In this document: positions 18,219-26,939 of the stretch, in pieces
Layout of the letters: each line of letters opens with the position of its first letter
How positions within the stretch are numbered: position 1 is the stretch's first letter
From: Micromonospora marina
Lineage (GTDB): Bacteria; Actinomycetota; Actinomycetes; Mycobacteriales; Micromonosporaceae
NCBI RefSeq assembly: GCF_900091565.1
Contig: NZ_FMCV01000006.1
Span: 166,578 to 230,577, forward strand
Direction of reading: 5' to 3'
Length of the DNA stretch: 64,000 bases
The notes under the pieces: generated by a model
The model's input: only the letters and a program-made list of their open reading frames with translations
Databases searched by the model: none
What the model was told of the DNA's origin: nothing
Made by a program: the position numbers and the translations under genes

Positions 18219-19331
18219 TCAGTAGGACGTGCCGACCTTGTCGAAGGCCTGCTGGGCGATGGTGGCGTTCCAGGTGTCGTCGAAGCCGATCTTCTCGGCC
18301 GCGGCCGCCTCGCTGACGCTGCCGTTGATCTCGAAGGCGGTGACCACGAACTCGTTGGCCTGCTTGAACTGTTCCGGGGTCAGGACGATGCTCTTGCCGT
18401 AGATCGGGTAGTTCGACTCGAACGCCGTCTTGAAGACCTCGGGCTTGATGTCGGTGAAGATGCCGGCGAGCAGGTCGTGAAACTCGTCCTTCTCCGCCTG
18501 GATGAAGTTGAGCGACCGCTGGATCGCCCGGCAGTACGAGGCGATGGCCTCGGGGTTCTTCTCCAGGAAGTCCTCCTTGCAGGAGGCCACGATGTAGGGG
18601 AAGCCGACGAGCGGCTGGACCGGGTCCTTGGACATGTCGAAGAGGTACTTCATGCCGAGGTCGGAGATCGCCTGGTCGGAGATCGGCGACGAGATCGCCA
18701 TGCCGTCGATCTGCTTGTTCTTCACCGCCGCGAGCATCGCCGACCCGCCGCCCTGGATCGGCACGATCTTCAGGTCCTTGTTCGGGTCGAGCTTGCCCAG
18801 GTTGCTGGCGGCGTACCGGATCAGCAGGTCCGGGGTGCTGGCGACGCCGGTGGAGGCGAGCTGCATGCCGCGCATGGCCGCGCCCCGCTGCTCGGGGGTG
18901 CTGGAGTCGCTCAGGCCGGCCTTCTCGAACGCCTCGGCGCTGATCACGATGTTCGTGGCCAGGGTGGTCACCATGCCGCAGAAGCTGATCAGCGGCTGGC
19001 CCACCGCCGTGGACTTCATGGTGTCCATCGGCGAGCCGACGACGAAATCGGCGTCACCGGCGAGAACGATGTTGGCCACCACTCCCTGCCCGGCGACCTT
19101 GCCGTTCTGCTGCAGCCCTTCCTCGGCGAAGTAGCCCTTCTTCTCGGCGACGAGGAACGGCGCCCAGATGAAGGAGGTCGCGGTCGACCGGATGGTGGTG
19201 TACGGGCCGCCGGCGTTGCCGCCGCCGGAGGCGGCGGGGGCGCCGTCCGGGCGGGAACACGCGGCCAGCAGGCCACCGGCACCGGCCAGGGCGCCGAGTC
19301 GGAGCAGGTTACGACGGGACAAAGCAGACAT
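18219..19331 (-). CDS. NMT1/THI5-like (SsuA-type) substrate-binding lipoprotein
   Basis: 370 aa. Twin-arginine signal (ALSRRNLLRLGALAGAGG) with lipobox LLAAC at about residues 21-25, so exported and lipid-anchored. The mature part has the family pattern: FIWAPFLVAEKKGYFAEEGL, then VLAGDADFVVGSPMDTMKS and PYIVASCKEDFLEKNPEAI. GGGAG lies ahead of ATG 19331. The ligand class (sulfonates, pyrimidine precursors, aromatic acids) cannot be fixed from sequence. It delivers to the 15.4-17.1 kb permease and ATPase. Confidence 0.92.
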   Translation of the reverse strand: MSALSRRNLLRLGALAGAGGLLAACSRPDGAPAASGGGNAGGPYTTIRSTATSFIWAPFLVAEKKGYFAEEGLQQNGKVAGQGVVANIVLAGDADFVVGSPMDTMKSTAVGQPLISFCGMVTTLATNIVISAEAFEKAGLSDSSTPEQRGAAMRGMQLASTGVASTPDLLIRYAASNLGKLDPNKDLKIVPIQGGGSAMLAAVKNKQIDGMAISSPISDQAISDLGMKYLFDMSKDPVQPLVGFPYIVASCKEDFLEKNPEAIASYCRAIQRSLNFIQAEKDEFHDLLAGIFTDIKPEVFKTAFESNYPIYGKSIVLTPEQFKQANEFVVTAFEINGSVSEAAAAEKIGFDDTWNATIAQQAFDKVGTSY

Positions 19332-19374
19332 TGTTACTCCCGGGGGAACGAGTAAGAAAGACGAGGTGGCGCGC

Positions 19375-20127
19375 TCAGTGCCGGCCGAGGGTGCCGAATG
19401 CCGCCGGCGAGTCGCCGAGACCGGCCGCCCGGAAGGCGGCCCAGATACTTGCCTGGTTGGCCGTGACGACGGGGATGGAAATGTCGTTCTCCAGCTCGGC
19501 GACCACGCCGAGGGTGGAGAGGTTCGTGCAGCTGATGAACAGCGCCTCGGCGTCCGGGTGGGCGGCGGCCCGAGCGAGGCGGTAGACGACCTCCTCGGAC
19601 TGCTGCGCGATGGCCGAGACCGGTGTGCGGGCGAGCGGGAAGTGCGCGACGCGCTCCCGCAGGCCGAGACCGACCAGGTTGACCACGTCGAGACCGTGCG
19701 CGGTGAAGAATTCGCGCAGCCGCTGGTTGAGGGTGTCGTCGTAGGGGGTGGCGACGGCGACCCGGGTGACGCCCAGCGCGCGGAGCGCCTGCACGCCGGC
19801 CCCCGACGTGGACAACGTCGGGCAGCCGACGCGCTCGGCGATCCGCCCTACCAGGTCGGTCTCGTACTCGTGACCACCGACGAAGCTGCCGGATGTGCAG
19901 CCGAAGACCACGACGTCGGCGTCGAGCTCGGACAACTGCTCAGCGGCGCGCAGGGCGTCGTCGGCCATGGTGACCAGACCGGCGGGGTCGAGCCGGGGAA
20001 TCACCATCCGGGCCGCGTGTGCGGATGCGCCGCGGGGCAGTACGGAGTAGATCTCCGGCTCCATAGTCATGTTGACGTGCGGGACGATCAAGCCGATTCG
20101 GGCTCGCCAGCCGTGCATCGTCGTCAC
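19375..20127 (-). CDS. Maleate cis-trans isomerase-like Asp/Glu racemase superfamily protein
   Basis: 250 aa. Both catalytic cysteines of the maleate isomerase/hydantoin racemase group are present: the first in VVFGCTSGSF (about residue 80) and the second in ALFISCTNLST (about 195). IGLIVPHVNMTMEPE at the N-terminus and the GAGVQALRALGVTRVAVATPY strand are typical of the maleate isomerase branch. These enzymes convert a cis-enedioate such as maleate or citraconate to the trans form, or act on arylmalonates. It heads the minus-strand run 20.1-13.1 kb. An elaborate palindrome lies just upstream at 20168-20204. Confidence 0.9.
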   Translation of the reverse strand: MTTMHGWRARIGLIVPHVNMTMEPEIYSVLPRGASAHAARMVIPRLDPAGLVTMADDALRAAEQLSELDADVVVFGCTSGSFVGGHEYETDLVGRIAERVGCPTLSTSGAGVQALRALGVTRVAVATPYDDTLNQRLREFFTAHGLDVVNLVGLGLRERVAHFPLARTPVSAIAQQSEEVVYRLARAAAHPDAEALFISCTNLSTLGVVAELENDISIPVVTANQASIWAAFRAAGLGDSPAAFGTLGRH

Positions 20128-20167
20128 CTCCTGGCGGCCCGGTGCCGGGGCGTAGGTTTAGTGGTGA

Positions 20168-20204
20168 AGCGGACTCGTTCGCCTGAGTGGAACGCCGGTC
20201 CGCT
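20168..20204. promoter_or_regulatory. Nested palindrome upstream of the maleate isomerase-like gene
   Basis: 37 bp with outer arms AGCGGAC (20168-20174) and GTCCGCT (20198-20204) and inner arms CGTTC/GAACG around a 9-base centre. It starts 40 bases upstream of the ATG at 20127 and lies in the gap before the second isomerase gene. The shape fits a regulator operator rather than a terminator, because no U-run follows and it sits in a promoter position. It shares GTTC/GAAC cores with the elements near 12.9 kb and 21.13 kb. Confidence 0.4.
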
Positions 20205-20283
20205 ATGTATGCCGGGACGCTAATGGCTCGTCCCGAGCCCCGTCAAGGGTGGAAAAGCAGCCGGAACAAAACGTCCGGCCGGC

Positions 20284-21039
20284 TCACCGCCAGCGGCCGA
20301 CCAGATCGTTGACCAGGCACGACGACGAAACCTCCGACCGACCGAGGCGACGCAGGGCGCGATACGCCGCGGCCACCGACGAGGAGAGCACCGGCACGCC
20401 GAGTTCGTCGCCGACCGCGGCGACGGCCTCGACCGTCGGCATGCCGGTGCCGCTGAGCAGCACCACCGTGCCCGGGTCGGGCCGCAGCCCACGCAGCAGG
20501 GTGGTGACCTCGGCGGGCGTGATCGCGTAGATGCCGTTCGGCGCCGGCGCCTTCGCCACGCCGGCCACCGTGAGCCCGGCGGAGGTCCAGTACCCGACCG
20601 CCAGGTCGGTGAGCCAGTCCGGGTACGGCGAGACGACCAGCACCCGCGTGCGGCCGAGTTCGGCGAGCGTCTCCAGGATCGCCCGGGCCGCGGTCAGCCC
20701 CCGTCCGGCGCCCGCCGCCTCGATCGCCTCGTGCAGCCGCGCGTCGCCGTCCGTTCCCACCAGGTAGGACGAACCGGTGCAGGCGAAGTAGGTGACCCCG
20801 GGCCGGGCCGGGAGCAACGTGCCCGTGGTGGAGGTGAGCGCGTCGTTGTAGCCGAGCAGCCGCTCCTTCAGGGTGCCCGGCAGCTGCGGCAGCGGCGCGA
20901 TCCGGACGTCGACCGCAGCGGGCAGCAGGGCGCGCAGCTCGGTCGCCACCGTCGGGTTCTCCGGCGGCACCAGTGCCGCGACCCCATCACCGCCGCTCCC
21001 GCCGGTCGACGCGTCGATCCGGTTCGGCTCCTCACCCAT
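20284..21039 (-). CDS. Asp/Glu racemase superfamily protein lacking the second catalytic cysteine
   Basis: 251 aa from ATG 21039. It follows the same fold pattern as its downstream neighbour: GVTYFACTGSSYLVG holds the first cysteine, and TRVLVVSPYPDWLTDLAVGYW matches the VAVATPYDDTLN strand. At the second catalytic position the neighbour has ISCTNL, while this protein has LLSGTGMPTVEAV, so the cysteine is replaced by glycine. One-cysteine members of this superfamily include arylmalonate decarboxylase, which keeps the other cysteine. Function may be decarboxylation or a non-racemase step. A GTG 12 bases further upstream is a possible alternative start. Confidence 0.82.
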   Translation of the reverse strand: MGEEPNRIDASTGGSGGDGVAALVPPENPTVATELRALLPAAVDVRIAPLPQLPGTLKERLLGYNDALTSTTGTLLPARPGVTYFACTGSSYLVGTDGDARLHEAIEAAGAGRGLTAARAILETLAELGRTRVLVVSPYPDWLTDLAVGYWTSAGLTVAGVAKAPAPNGIYAITPAEVTTLLRGLRPDPGTVVLLSGTGMPTVEAVAAVGDELGVPVLSSSVAAAYRALRRLGRSEVSSSCLVNDLVGRWR

Positions 21040-21126
21040 GACAGCCACCGCCTTCCAGTTCGCTGATCGTTCCGAGTCTCGGCCCGAACCGTTGACAGGC
21101 CGGGCCGTGGCACGACAGTATCCACC

Positions 21127-21167
21127 TTGTTCCGCCTGGGAAACCATCGTTCGTTTGACAGGAACAA
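21127..21167. promoter_or_regulatory. Divergent promoter region with TTGTTCC/GGAACAA inverted repeat
   Basis: Perfect 7-base inverted repeat TTGTTCC (21127-21133) and GGAACAA (21161-21167) in the 170-bp gap between the minus-strand racemase-like gene (start 21039) and the plus-strand cupin gene (start about 21211). A central GTTCG lies between the arms. It is the only intergenic space from which the plus-strand block 21.2-29.2 kb can be transcribed, so an operator here would control the whole block. No confident -35/-10 boxes seen; a TTGACA at 21155 has no well-spaced partner. Confidence 0.35.
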
Positions 21168-21210
21168 CTCTTATCTCGGATGGGCGCCCCAGGAACCCCG
21201 AGGCAAAGGT

Positions 21211-22032
21211 GTGCAGACTGACATGTGGAATCGCCCTGACGTCGACTTCGTCTCGACCCAAGACCTGCCCTGGGCCCCGGTCCCGGGCGGTCAGTTCGGC
21301 TCCGGCCACGGCGGCGGCCTGCGCAAGACACTCTCCGTCGACGAGGAGGACGGCGCCCGCACCGAGCTGCTCGCCTTCACCAACCGGCAGCAGGGGGTGC
21401 TGAGCGCCCAGGCCGACATCTTCGTCATCGCCGGCCGCGGCACCGTCAACGACGAGCCGTACGCCCCGGGCACGTACCTGCACGCCCAGGCGATGACCGA
21501 GCTCGACTGGGTGCCCGGCGTCGGTGAGACGGTGCTGTACTTCGGCCCGCACAGCACGCCGGACTTCGCCGCCGGACCGGGGGCGGGAGCACTCACCGTG
21601 CTGCACGAGACCCGCGACGAGTGGGTGTCGATGGGCTGGCGGGGCGACGAGCCGCAACCGGCCGACGTGCGGATCCGCTGGCTGCGCCGCGACGAGGCCG
21701 GCATCGTCTTCCTCGTCGGCATGCTCCCCGGATACACGGCGGTCAACGAGGAGAAGCACCCGGTCTACGAGGAGTCCTTCAAGATCGCCGGGGATCTGAT
21801 GCTGGGACGCCGCGGTGTGGTCAAGCCCGGTGGCTACTTCTTCCGCAGCCCGCAGACCTGGCACGGCCCGCTCTACAGCCGCACCGGCAACCTCTCCCTG
21901 ATCCGCAAGAACGACTTCGGCAGCACCGACTACCGCGACCCGCTGCCGGGACACGACCTGGGCAGCCTCGTCCCCGCCTTCTACGACCGCGACGCCTCGT
22001 TGACGCCGAGCCTCGGGCCGTCGCAGCGATGA
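21211..22032 (+). CDS. Cupin-like (DUF4437/ChrR-type) protein
   Basis: 273 aa from GTG 21211, which has GAGG seven bases upstream; ATG 21223 is an alternative. The sequence looks like a double cupin: a first half with RTELLAFTNRQQGVLSAQADIFVIAGRGTVND and APGTYLHAQ, and a second half with VKPGGYFFRSPQTWHGPL, where a His could bind metal. No named enzyme can be assigned. It opens the plus-strand block, and its stop overlaps the next ATG (ATGA). It may be a metal-dependent hydrolase, dioxygenase or isomerase of a pathway intermediate. Confidence 0.72.
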   Translation: MQTDMWNRPDVDFVSTQDLPWAPVPGGQFGSGHGGGLRKTLSVDEEDGARTELLAFTNRQQGVLSAQADIFVIAGRGTVNDEPYAPGTYLHAQAMTELDWVPGVGETVLYFGPHSTPDFAAGPGAGALTVLHETRDEWVSMGWRGDEPQPADVRIRWLRRDEAGIVFLVGMLPGYTAVNEEKHPVYEESFKIAGDLMLGRRGVVKPGGYFFRSPQTWHGPLYSRTGNLSLIRKNDFGSTDYRDPLPGHDLGSLVPAFYDRDASLTPSLGPSQR

Positions 22033-22691
22033 GTGAGCCCGGCCAGCTCGCCGCGATCCGGGCCGAGCGCGGCTACCTGCTGTCGTACCACGAGGTGTAC
22101 GCCCGCACGGAGCCCGGCTTCCTGGACGCGTACACCCGGCTCTACCGCCGGTTCACCCTCGACGAGCGGCACCTGCCGGCCCGCGAGCGGGAGCTGGTCT
22201 GGGTCGGTCTGCTCGTCGCCGACGAGGAGGCGGTGGGCTCGCTGCACGTCGAGCGCGGGTACGCCGCGGGGCTGACCACCGACGAGATGGCGCAGGCGAC
22301 AGCGGTGGCCGGGGCGGCGGCCGCGTGGCGGCCGATCTTCTTCGCCGCGCGGGCCTGGGCGGCCACGCTGCCGATGGACGGCTTCACCCGCTACCACGCC
22401 CTGCTCGCCGCCGCCGCGCCGGACCTGTCCGACCGCGAGACCGACCTGATCGCCGTCGTGGTGCACGCGGTGCACCAGCAGGAGGAGGCGTTCCTGCACC
22501 ACCTCGACCGGCTGTACGCCGCCGGGGTGCGGGAGCGGGACGTCGCCGAGGCGATCAGCTACCTGCTGCTGCCGCGCGGCGCCAACGCGCTGCTCTGGGC
22601 CACCGACCAGTGGCTGAGCGCCGTGGAGTCCGGCCGCGTCACCCCCACCGGCGAGCTGGCCGGCGTCAACACCCGGACCCGCCGCTCATGA
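22029..22691 (+). CDS. Carboxymuconolactone decarboxylase family protein
   Basis: 220 aa. An all-helical AhpD/CMD-like pattern: the RERELVWVGLLVADEEAVGSLHVERGYAAGLTTDEMAQA segment resembles the CMD core, but the usual CxxC pair is absent (there is an E-E pair instead). It is therefore a CMD-like protein rather than a peroxidase-type AhpD. A second half with HAVHQQEEAFLHHLDRLYAAGVRERDVAEAISYLL repeats the same helical motif, so it may be a duplicated CMD domain. Coupled to both neighbours by 4-base overlaps. Confidence 0.75.
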   Translation: MSEPGQLAAIRAERGYLLSYHEVYARTEPGFLDAYTRLYRRFTLDERHLPARERELVWVGLLVADEEAVGSLHVERGYAAGLTTDEMAQATAVAGAAAAWRPIFFAARAWAATLPMDGFTRYHALLAAAAPDLSDRETDLIAVVVHAVHQQEEAFLHHLDRLYAAGVRERDVAEAISYLLLPRGANALLWATDQWLSAVESGRVTPTGELAGVNTRTRRS

Positions 22692-23353
22692 CCTCGCTGG
22701 TGGTCGGCGGACGTGGGGCGATCGGCTCCGCCGTGGTCGACGCCCTGCGCCGCGACGGGGAGACGGTCCACGTACTGGACCGGACCGACGGCGTGGACGC
22801 CGCCGACCCGCGCCAGGTACGCCAGTTCCTGGACGCGCTCCCCGAGGCCCCGACCCGGGTGGCGCACCTGGCCGGATCGGTCGGGCACGGCGGACTGCTC
22901 GACGTCTCGCCCGAACAATGGCGGCAAGTGCTGGACGACAGCCTGACCAGCGCCTATGTCGTGGTCCGGGCGGTGCTGCCGGCCATGCTCGCGGCCGGTG
23001 CCGGCGCCATCGTGCTGATGAGTTCGGTGAACGGCCGGCACGGCGGGAACGCGCTGTCCGGGCCGGCCTACGCGGCGGCGAAGGCCGGGGTGCTGGCACT
23101 GACCCGCAACATCGCCAAGGAGTTCGGCGGCCGGGGCGTACGGGCCAACGCGGTGGCACCCGGACCGGTGCGGTCGGTGATGACCGAGCGCCTGTCCACC
23201 CGGGAGCTGTCGGACCTCGTCAGTCAGGTGCCGCTGCGCCGGCCCGCCGAGCCGGCGGAGGTCGCGGAGACGATCGCCTTCCTGCTCGGGGAACGCGCGA
23301 GCTACGTCAACGGCGCCACCGTCGACGTCAACGGCGGGATGTGGACGGGATGA
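22688..23353 (+). CDS. Short-chain dehydrogenase/reductase
   Basis: 221 aa, slightly short for a classical SDR. The coenzyme loop is VVGGRGAIGSAV at the very N-terminus, followed by an acidic residue at the end of beta-2 (HVLDRTDG), suggesting NAD(H). The catalytic set is Ser in VLMSSVNG, Tyr and Lys in AYAAAKAG. The ending YVNGATVDVNGGMWTG is typical. ATG 22688 overlaps the preceding stop. Probably oxidises or reduces a hydroxy intermediate of the pathway. Confidence 0.92.
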   Translation: MTSLVVGGRGAIGSAVVDALRRDGETVHVLDRTDGVDAADPRQVRQFLDALPEAPTRVAHLAGSVGHGGLLDVSPEQWRQVLDDSLTSAYVVVRAVLPAMLAAGAGAIVLMSSVNGRHGGNALSGPAYAAAKAGVLALTRNIAKEFGGRGVRANAVAPGPVRSVMTERLSTRELSDLVSQVPLRRPAEPAEVAETIAFLLGERASYVNGATVDVNGGMWTG

Positions 23354-23384
23354 CCGGGACCGTACGAGTAAGGAGGTACCAGCG

Positions 23385-24608
23385 GTGACCGAACGGGAGA
23401 ACCGGACGGACGGGCACGGCCCGCTGCGCGGCATCCGGGTGCTGGACGTCTCGACCATTCTGGCCGGGCCGCTCTGCTGTCAACTGCTCGGCGACTACGG
23501 CGCCGACGTCGTCAAGATCGAGCACCCCGTCGCCGGGGACAGCATGCGCGGCCACGGCGAGGCCAAGGACGGCGTGCCGCTGTGGTGGAAGGAGATCTCG
23601 CGCAACAAGCGGACCGTCGGGCTGAGCCTCTCCGACCCCGACGGCGCCGACATCTTCCTCCGGCTCGCCGCCACCGCCGACGTCGTGGTGGAGAACTTCC
23701 GCCCCGGCACGCTCGAGCGGTGGGGCGTCGGCCCGGACCGCCTGCACGAGGTCAACCCCGGGCTGGTGATCGTCCGGATCACCGGCTTCGGTCAGACCGG
23801 CCCCTACGCCGCCCGCCCCGGCTTCGGCACGCTGGCCGAGGCGATGAGCGGGTTCGCCCACCTGACCGGCGAGGCGGACGGCCCGCCGACGCTGCCCGCG
23901 TTCGGCCTGGCCGACAGCATCTGCGGCATCGCCGCGTCCTCGGCCGCGGTGATGGCCCTCTACGCCCGCGACGCCCGGGGCGGCCGGGGCCAGGTCGTCG
24001 ACCTGAGTCTGCTGGAACCCATCATGGCCGCCGTCGGCCCCGGCCCGATCGCGTACGACCAGCTCGGCGTCGTCGGGCAGCGGCACGGCAACCGCTCGAC
24101 CAACAACGCCCCGCGCAACACCTACCGCACCCGGGACGGGCGCTGGGTCGCCGTGTCCACCAGCGCGCAGGCGATCGCCGAGCGGGTCCTGCGCCTGGTC
24201 GGTCACCCCGAGGTCGTCGACGAGCCGTGGTTCCGCTCCGGCCGGGAGCGGGCCGCGCACGCCGACCTCCTCGACGCGTACGTGGGCGGCTGGATCGCCG
24301 AACGTACCCGTGACGAGGTGCTGCGCGAGTTCAGCGCGGCCGGCGCGGCCGTCGGCCCCGTCTACGACGCGCGGGATCTGGTGGAGGACGAACACGTCCG
24401 GAACACCGAGATGATCACGACGGTGGAGGACGACGACCTCGGCCCGATGCGCATGCACAACGTGATGTGGCGGATGTCGGACACGCCGGGCCGGATCCGG
24501 TTCACCGGACGCGCCCTGGGCGCCGACACCGACGATCTGCTCGGCAACGAGCTGGGCTGCACGCCCGAGGTCCTGGCCGAGCTGCGCGCGCGCAAGGTCG
24601 TCGCCTGA
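23385..24608 (+). CDS. CaiB/BaiF-type (family III) CoA transferase
   Basis: 407 aa, full length. GTG 23385 has a perfect AAGGAGG eight bases upstream. Motifs: IRVLDVSTILAGPLCCQLLGDYGADVVKIEHP, then NKRTVGLSLSDPDG, VVVENFRPGTLERWG, the FGQTGPYAARPGFG loop and the ADSICGIAASSAAVMAL segment that contains the catalytic Asp of this family. These enzymes move CoA between acyl-CoA donors and carboxylates. It would activate an organic acid (for instance a C4-C5 dicarboxylate or hydroxyacid) for the CitE-like lyase at 28.4 kb. Confidence 0.94.
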   Translation: MTERENRTDGHGPLRGIRVLDVSTILAGPLCCQLLGDYGADVVKIEHPVAGDSMRGHGEAKDGVPLWWKEISRNKRTVGLSLSDPDGADIFLRLAATADVVVENFRPGTLERWGVGPDRLHEVNPGLVIVRITGFGQTGPYAARPGFGTLAEAMSGFAHLTGEADGPPTLPAFGLADSICGIAASSAAVMALYARDARGGRGQVVDLSLLEPIMAAVGPGPIAYDQLGVVGQRHGNRSTNNAPRNTYRTRDGRWVAVSTSAQAIAERVLRLVGHPEVVDEPWFRSGRERAAHADLLDAYVGGWIAERTRDEVLREFSAAGAAVGPVYDARDLVEDEHVRNTEMITTVEDDDLGPMRMHNVMWRMSDTPGRIRFTGRALGADTDDLLGNELGCTPEVLAELRARKVVA

Positions 24609-24655
24609 CCACCCCCGCGGTCGGTCGACCGATTCCGAAAGATGAGGAACAACCC

Positions 24656-25504
24656 GTGACACCCCCAAGCCAAGCCACCGTCGCCGATCCGCTGCTCGCG
24701 GCCGTCCGTGGCGGAGTGACCGTCTACGACCTCGGCCGCCGGCTCTCCGTCGGCATGCCCCAGTCCCCCAACCACCCCGCCTACTGGCACTCCCTGCCCC
24801 GCCGGCACGGGGACATGGTCCGCTCCGACGGCGGCTCCGCGGCGAACGACATGATCACCATGGGTACGCACGTGGGCACGCACATCGACGCGCTCGCGCA
24901 CGTCTCGCACCACGGCCTGCTCCACGGCGGCGCGGACGCGGTCGAGGCGGGCCGGGGCGGCCGGTACGTGGAACTGGGTGCGCACACGATCGCCCCGATG
25001 GTGCGCCGTGGCGTGCTGCTCGACGTACCTCGCGCGATCCGCGCCGGGGACGGCTGCCCGGCCGGTTACGAGATCACGCCGGACGACCTTGCGGCCACCG
25101 AGGCAGCACAGGCCACGCCCGTCGGCGCGCACGACGTGGTCCTGGTGCGCAGCGGCTGGGGCCGGTTCTTCGAGCACGAGGACCGCAACGTCTACATGGG
25201 CCTGGAGTCCGGGGTACCGGGCGTCGGCGAGGCCGGGGCGGTGTGGCTCGCCGACCGCGCGGTGCACGCGGTCGGGGCGGACACCATCGCCTTCGAGCGC
25301 CTGCGCCCGGGCGCGGCGCACAGCGTGCTGCCGGCGCACCGGGTGCTCCTGGTGGAACGCGGGATCTACATCATCGAGGCGATGGCGCTGGAGGAACTGG
25401 CCGCCGCCGGAGTGCACGAGTTCACCCTGATCCTGGCACCGCTGCCGCTGTTCGGCGCGACCGGATCGCCGGTGCGCCCGCTGGCGGTGGTCGGGCATGG
25501 CTGA
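24656..25504 (+). CDS. Cyclase-family metal hydrolase (kynurenine formamidase-like, PF04199 type)
   Basis: 282 aa from GTG 24656, with GAGG eight bases upstream. The metal motif HxGTHxDxxxH is clear in ITMGTHVGTHIDALAHVSHHG. The ending with FTLILAPLPLFGATGSPVRPLAVV is typical of the family, which includes kynurenine formamidase, isatin hydrolase and related amide/lactam hydrolases acting with Mn or Zn. Isatin hydrolase opens a lactam ring, so a ring-opening or N-formyl/amide cleavage role fits this island. Its stop lies inside the start of the next gene (8-base overlap). Confidence 0.92.
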   Translation: MTPPSQATVADPLLAAVRGGVTVYDLGRRLSVGMPQSPNHPAYWHSLPRRHGDMVRSDGGSAANDMITMGTHVGTHIDALAHVSHHGLLHGGADAVEAGRGGRYVELGAHTIAPMVRRGVLLDVPRAIRAGDGCPAGYEITPDDLAATEAAQATPVGAHDVVLVRSGWGRFFEHEDRNVYMGLESGVPGVGEAGAVWLADRAVHAVGADTIAFERLRPGAAHSVLPAHRVLLVERGIYIIEAMALEELAAAGVHEFTLILAPLPLFGATGSPVRPLAVVGHG

Positions 25505-26939
25505 GCTCACGCTGGCCGAGCGGCTCGCCGCGTTCGCCGCGGCGACCACGCACACCGGCCTGCCCGACGACGTACGGCACAGCGTCCGTCAGCGGGTGCT
25601 CGACGTGCTGGGCCTCTGCGTCGCCGCGTACCGGCTGCCGACGAGCACCGCGGCGGCCGGGTTCGTGGCCGACCAGGGCGGCCGGCCCGAGGCGCACGCC
25701 GTCGGCCTGCCCGAGGCGGTGCCGGCCGCGCAGGCCGCCTTCGCCAACGGGGTGCTCGCCCACTCCCTCGACTACGACGACACACACCTGCCCTCGGTGC
25801 TGCACCCCAGCGCCGGCGTCGTGCCGGCCGCACTGGCCGCCGCCCAGGCTGCGGGGGCCGGCGGCGGGCAGTTGACGGCGGCCGTCGCGGTCGGCCTGGA
25901 GGTCGCCGTCCGTCTCGGCATGGCCGGGTACGACCGCAAGCTGGGCAACTCGGTCTTCTTCGAGCACGGACAGCACGCCACGTCGATCTGCGGGGCGATG
26001 GGCGGTGCCGCCTCGGCGGCGCTGCTGTTCGGCCTCGGCGCCGAAGGGGTCGCCAACGCCCTCGGCGTCACCGCCTCCTTCTCCGCCGGCATCATCGAGG
26101 CCAATCGCACCGGCGGCACCGTGAAGCGACTGCACTGCGGGTGGGCGGCGCACTCGGCGGTCACCGCCGCACAGCTCGTCAAGCGCGGTTTCACCGGCCC
26201 GCCGACCGTCCTGGAGGGCAGGTTCGGCTTCTTCCGCGCCTTTCTGCGGGACGAGGTCGACCTGGACCAGGTCACCGGCGGGCTGGGCGAGGACTGGTCG
26301 GTGCCGGGGATCTTCTTCAAGCCGTACCCGGCCAACCACTTCACCCACGCCGCGATCGACGCCGGGCTGCGGCTGCGCGAGCGCGGCGTGCCGCTGGACC
26401 GGATCACCCGAATCGAGCTGCGGGTGCCGGCCGCGGTGATCCGCACGATCGGCCAGCCGATCGAGGTCAAGCGGGCTCCGGAGACCGGCTACCAGGCGCA
26501 GTTCTCCGGCCCGTACGCGGTCGTCGCGGGCCTGCTCGGCGGATCCGGGCTCGGCGTCGGGCTGACCGACTACACCGACGAACTGGCCCGCGATCCCCGC
26601 CGCCGCGCGCTGATGGCCACCGTGGACGTGCTCCCCGACGGCCGCTGCGACTCGATCTTCCCCAACCAGTTCCCGGCGATCGTGACGGTCCACACCGACG
26701 ACGGCCGGGAGTGCACCGAGGAGGTGCTGGCCAACCGCGGCGGCCCGCAGCGTCCGCTCAGCGACGAGGAACTCGCGGTGAAGTTCCGGGAGAACGTCGC
26801 CGGCCGGCTCACCGACGAGGCCGCGCGCCGGGTCGAGGACCTGGTACTGCGCCTCGACGACCTCGACGCCATCGACGAGATCCCCCGGACCCTGGCTCGC
26901 CTGGAGGCCGGCTCACCCACCTCAAGGAGGAACCCATGA
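25497..26939 (+). CDS. MmgE/PrpD family protein, copy 2
   Basis: 480 aa. Family segments: RQRVLDVLGLCVAAYRL, FANGVLAHSLDYDDTHLPSVLHPSAGVVPAALA (the conserved DDTH and HPS positions), VFFEHGQHATSICGAMG, GTVKRLHCGWAAHSAV and KPYPANHFTHAAIDA. This is closer to the typical family pattern than the 14.0 kb copy, which has LDDVWHG in place of YDDTH. It probably hydrates, dehydrates or epimerises a carboxylate intermediate. Coupled upstream by overlap and downstream by an ATGA overlap with the dihydropyrimidinase-like gene. Confidence 0.92.
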   Translation: MAELTLAERLAAFAAATTHTGLPDDVRHSVRQRVLDVLGLCVAAYRLPTSTAAAGFVADQGGRPEAHAVGLPEAVPAAQAAFANGVLAHSLDYDDTHLPSVLHPSAGVVPAALAAAQAAGAGGGQLTAAVAVGLEVAVRLGMAGYDRKLGNSVFFEHGQHATSICGAMGGAASAALLFGLGAEGVANALGVTASFSAGIIEANRTGGTVKRLHCGWAAHSAVTAAQLVKRGFTGPPTVLEGRFGFFRAFLRDEVDLDQVTGGLGEDWSVPGIFFKPYPANHFTHAAIDAGLRLRERGVPLDRITRIELRVPAAVIRTIGQPIEVKRAPETGYQAQFSGPYAVVAGLLGGSGLGVGLTDYTDELARDPRRRALMATVDVLPDGRCDSIFPNQFPAIVTVHTDDGRECTEEVLANRGGPQRPLSDEELAVKFRENVAGRLTDEAARRVEDLVLRLDDLDAIDEIPRTLARLEAGSPTSRRNP

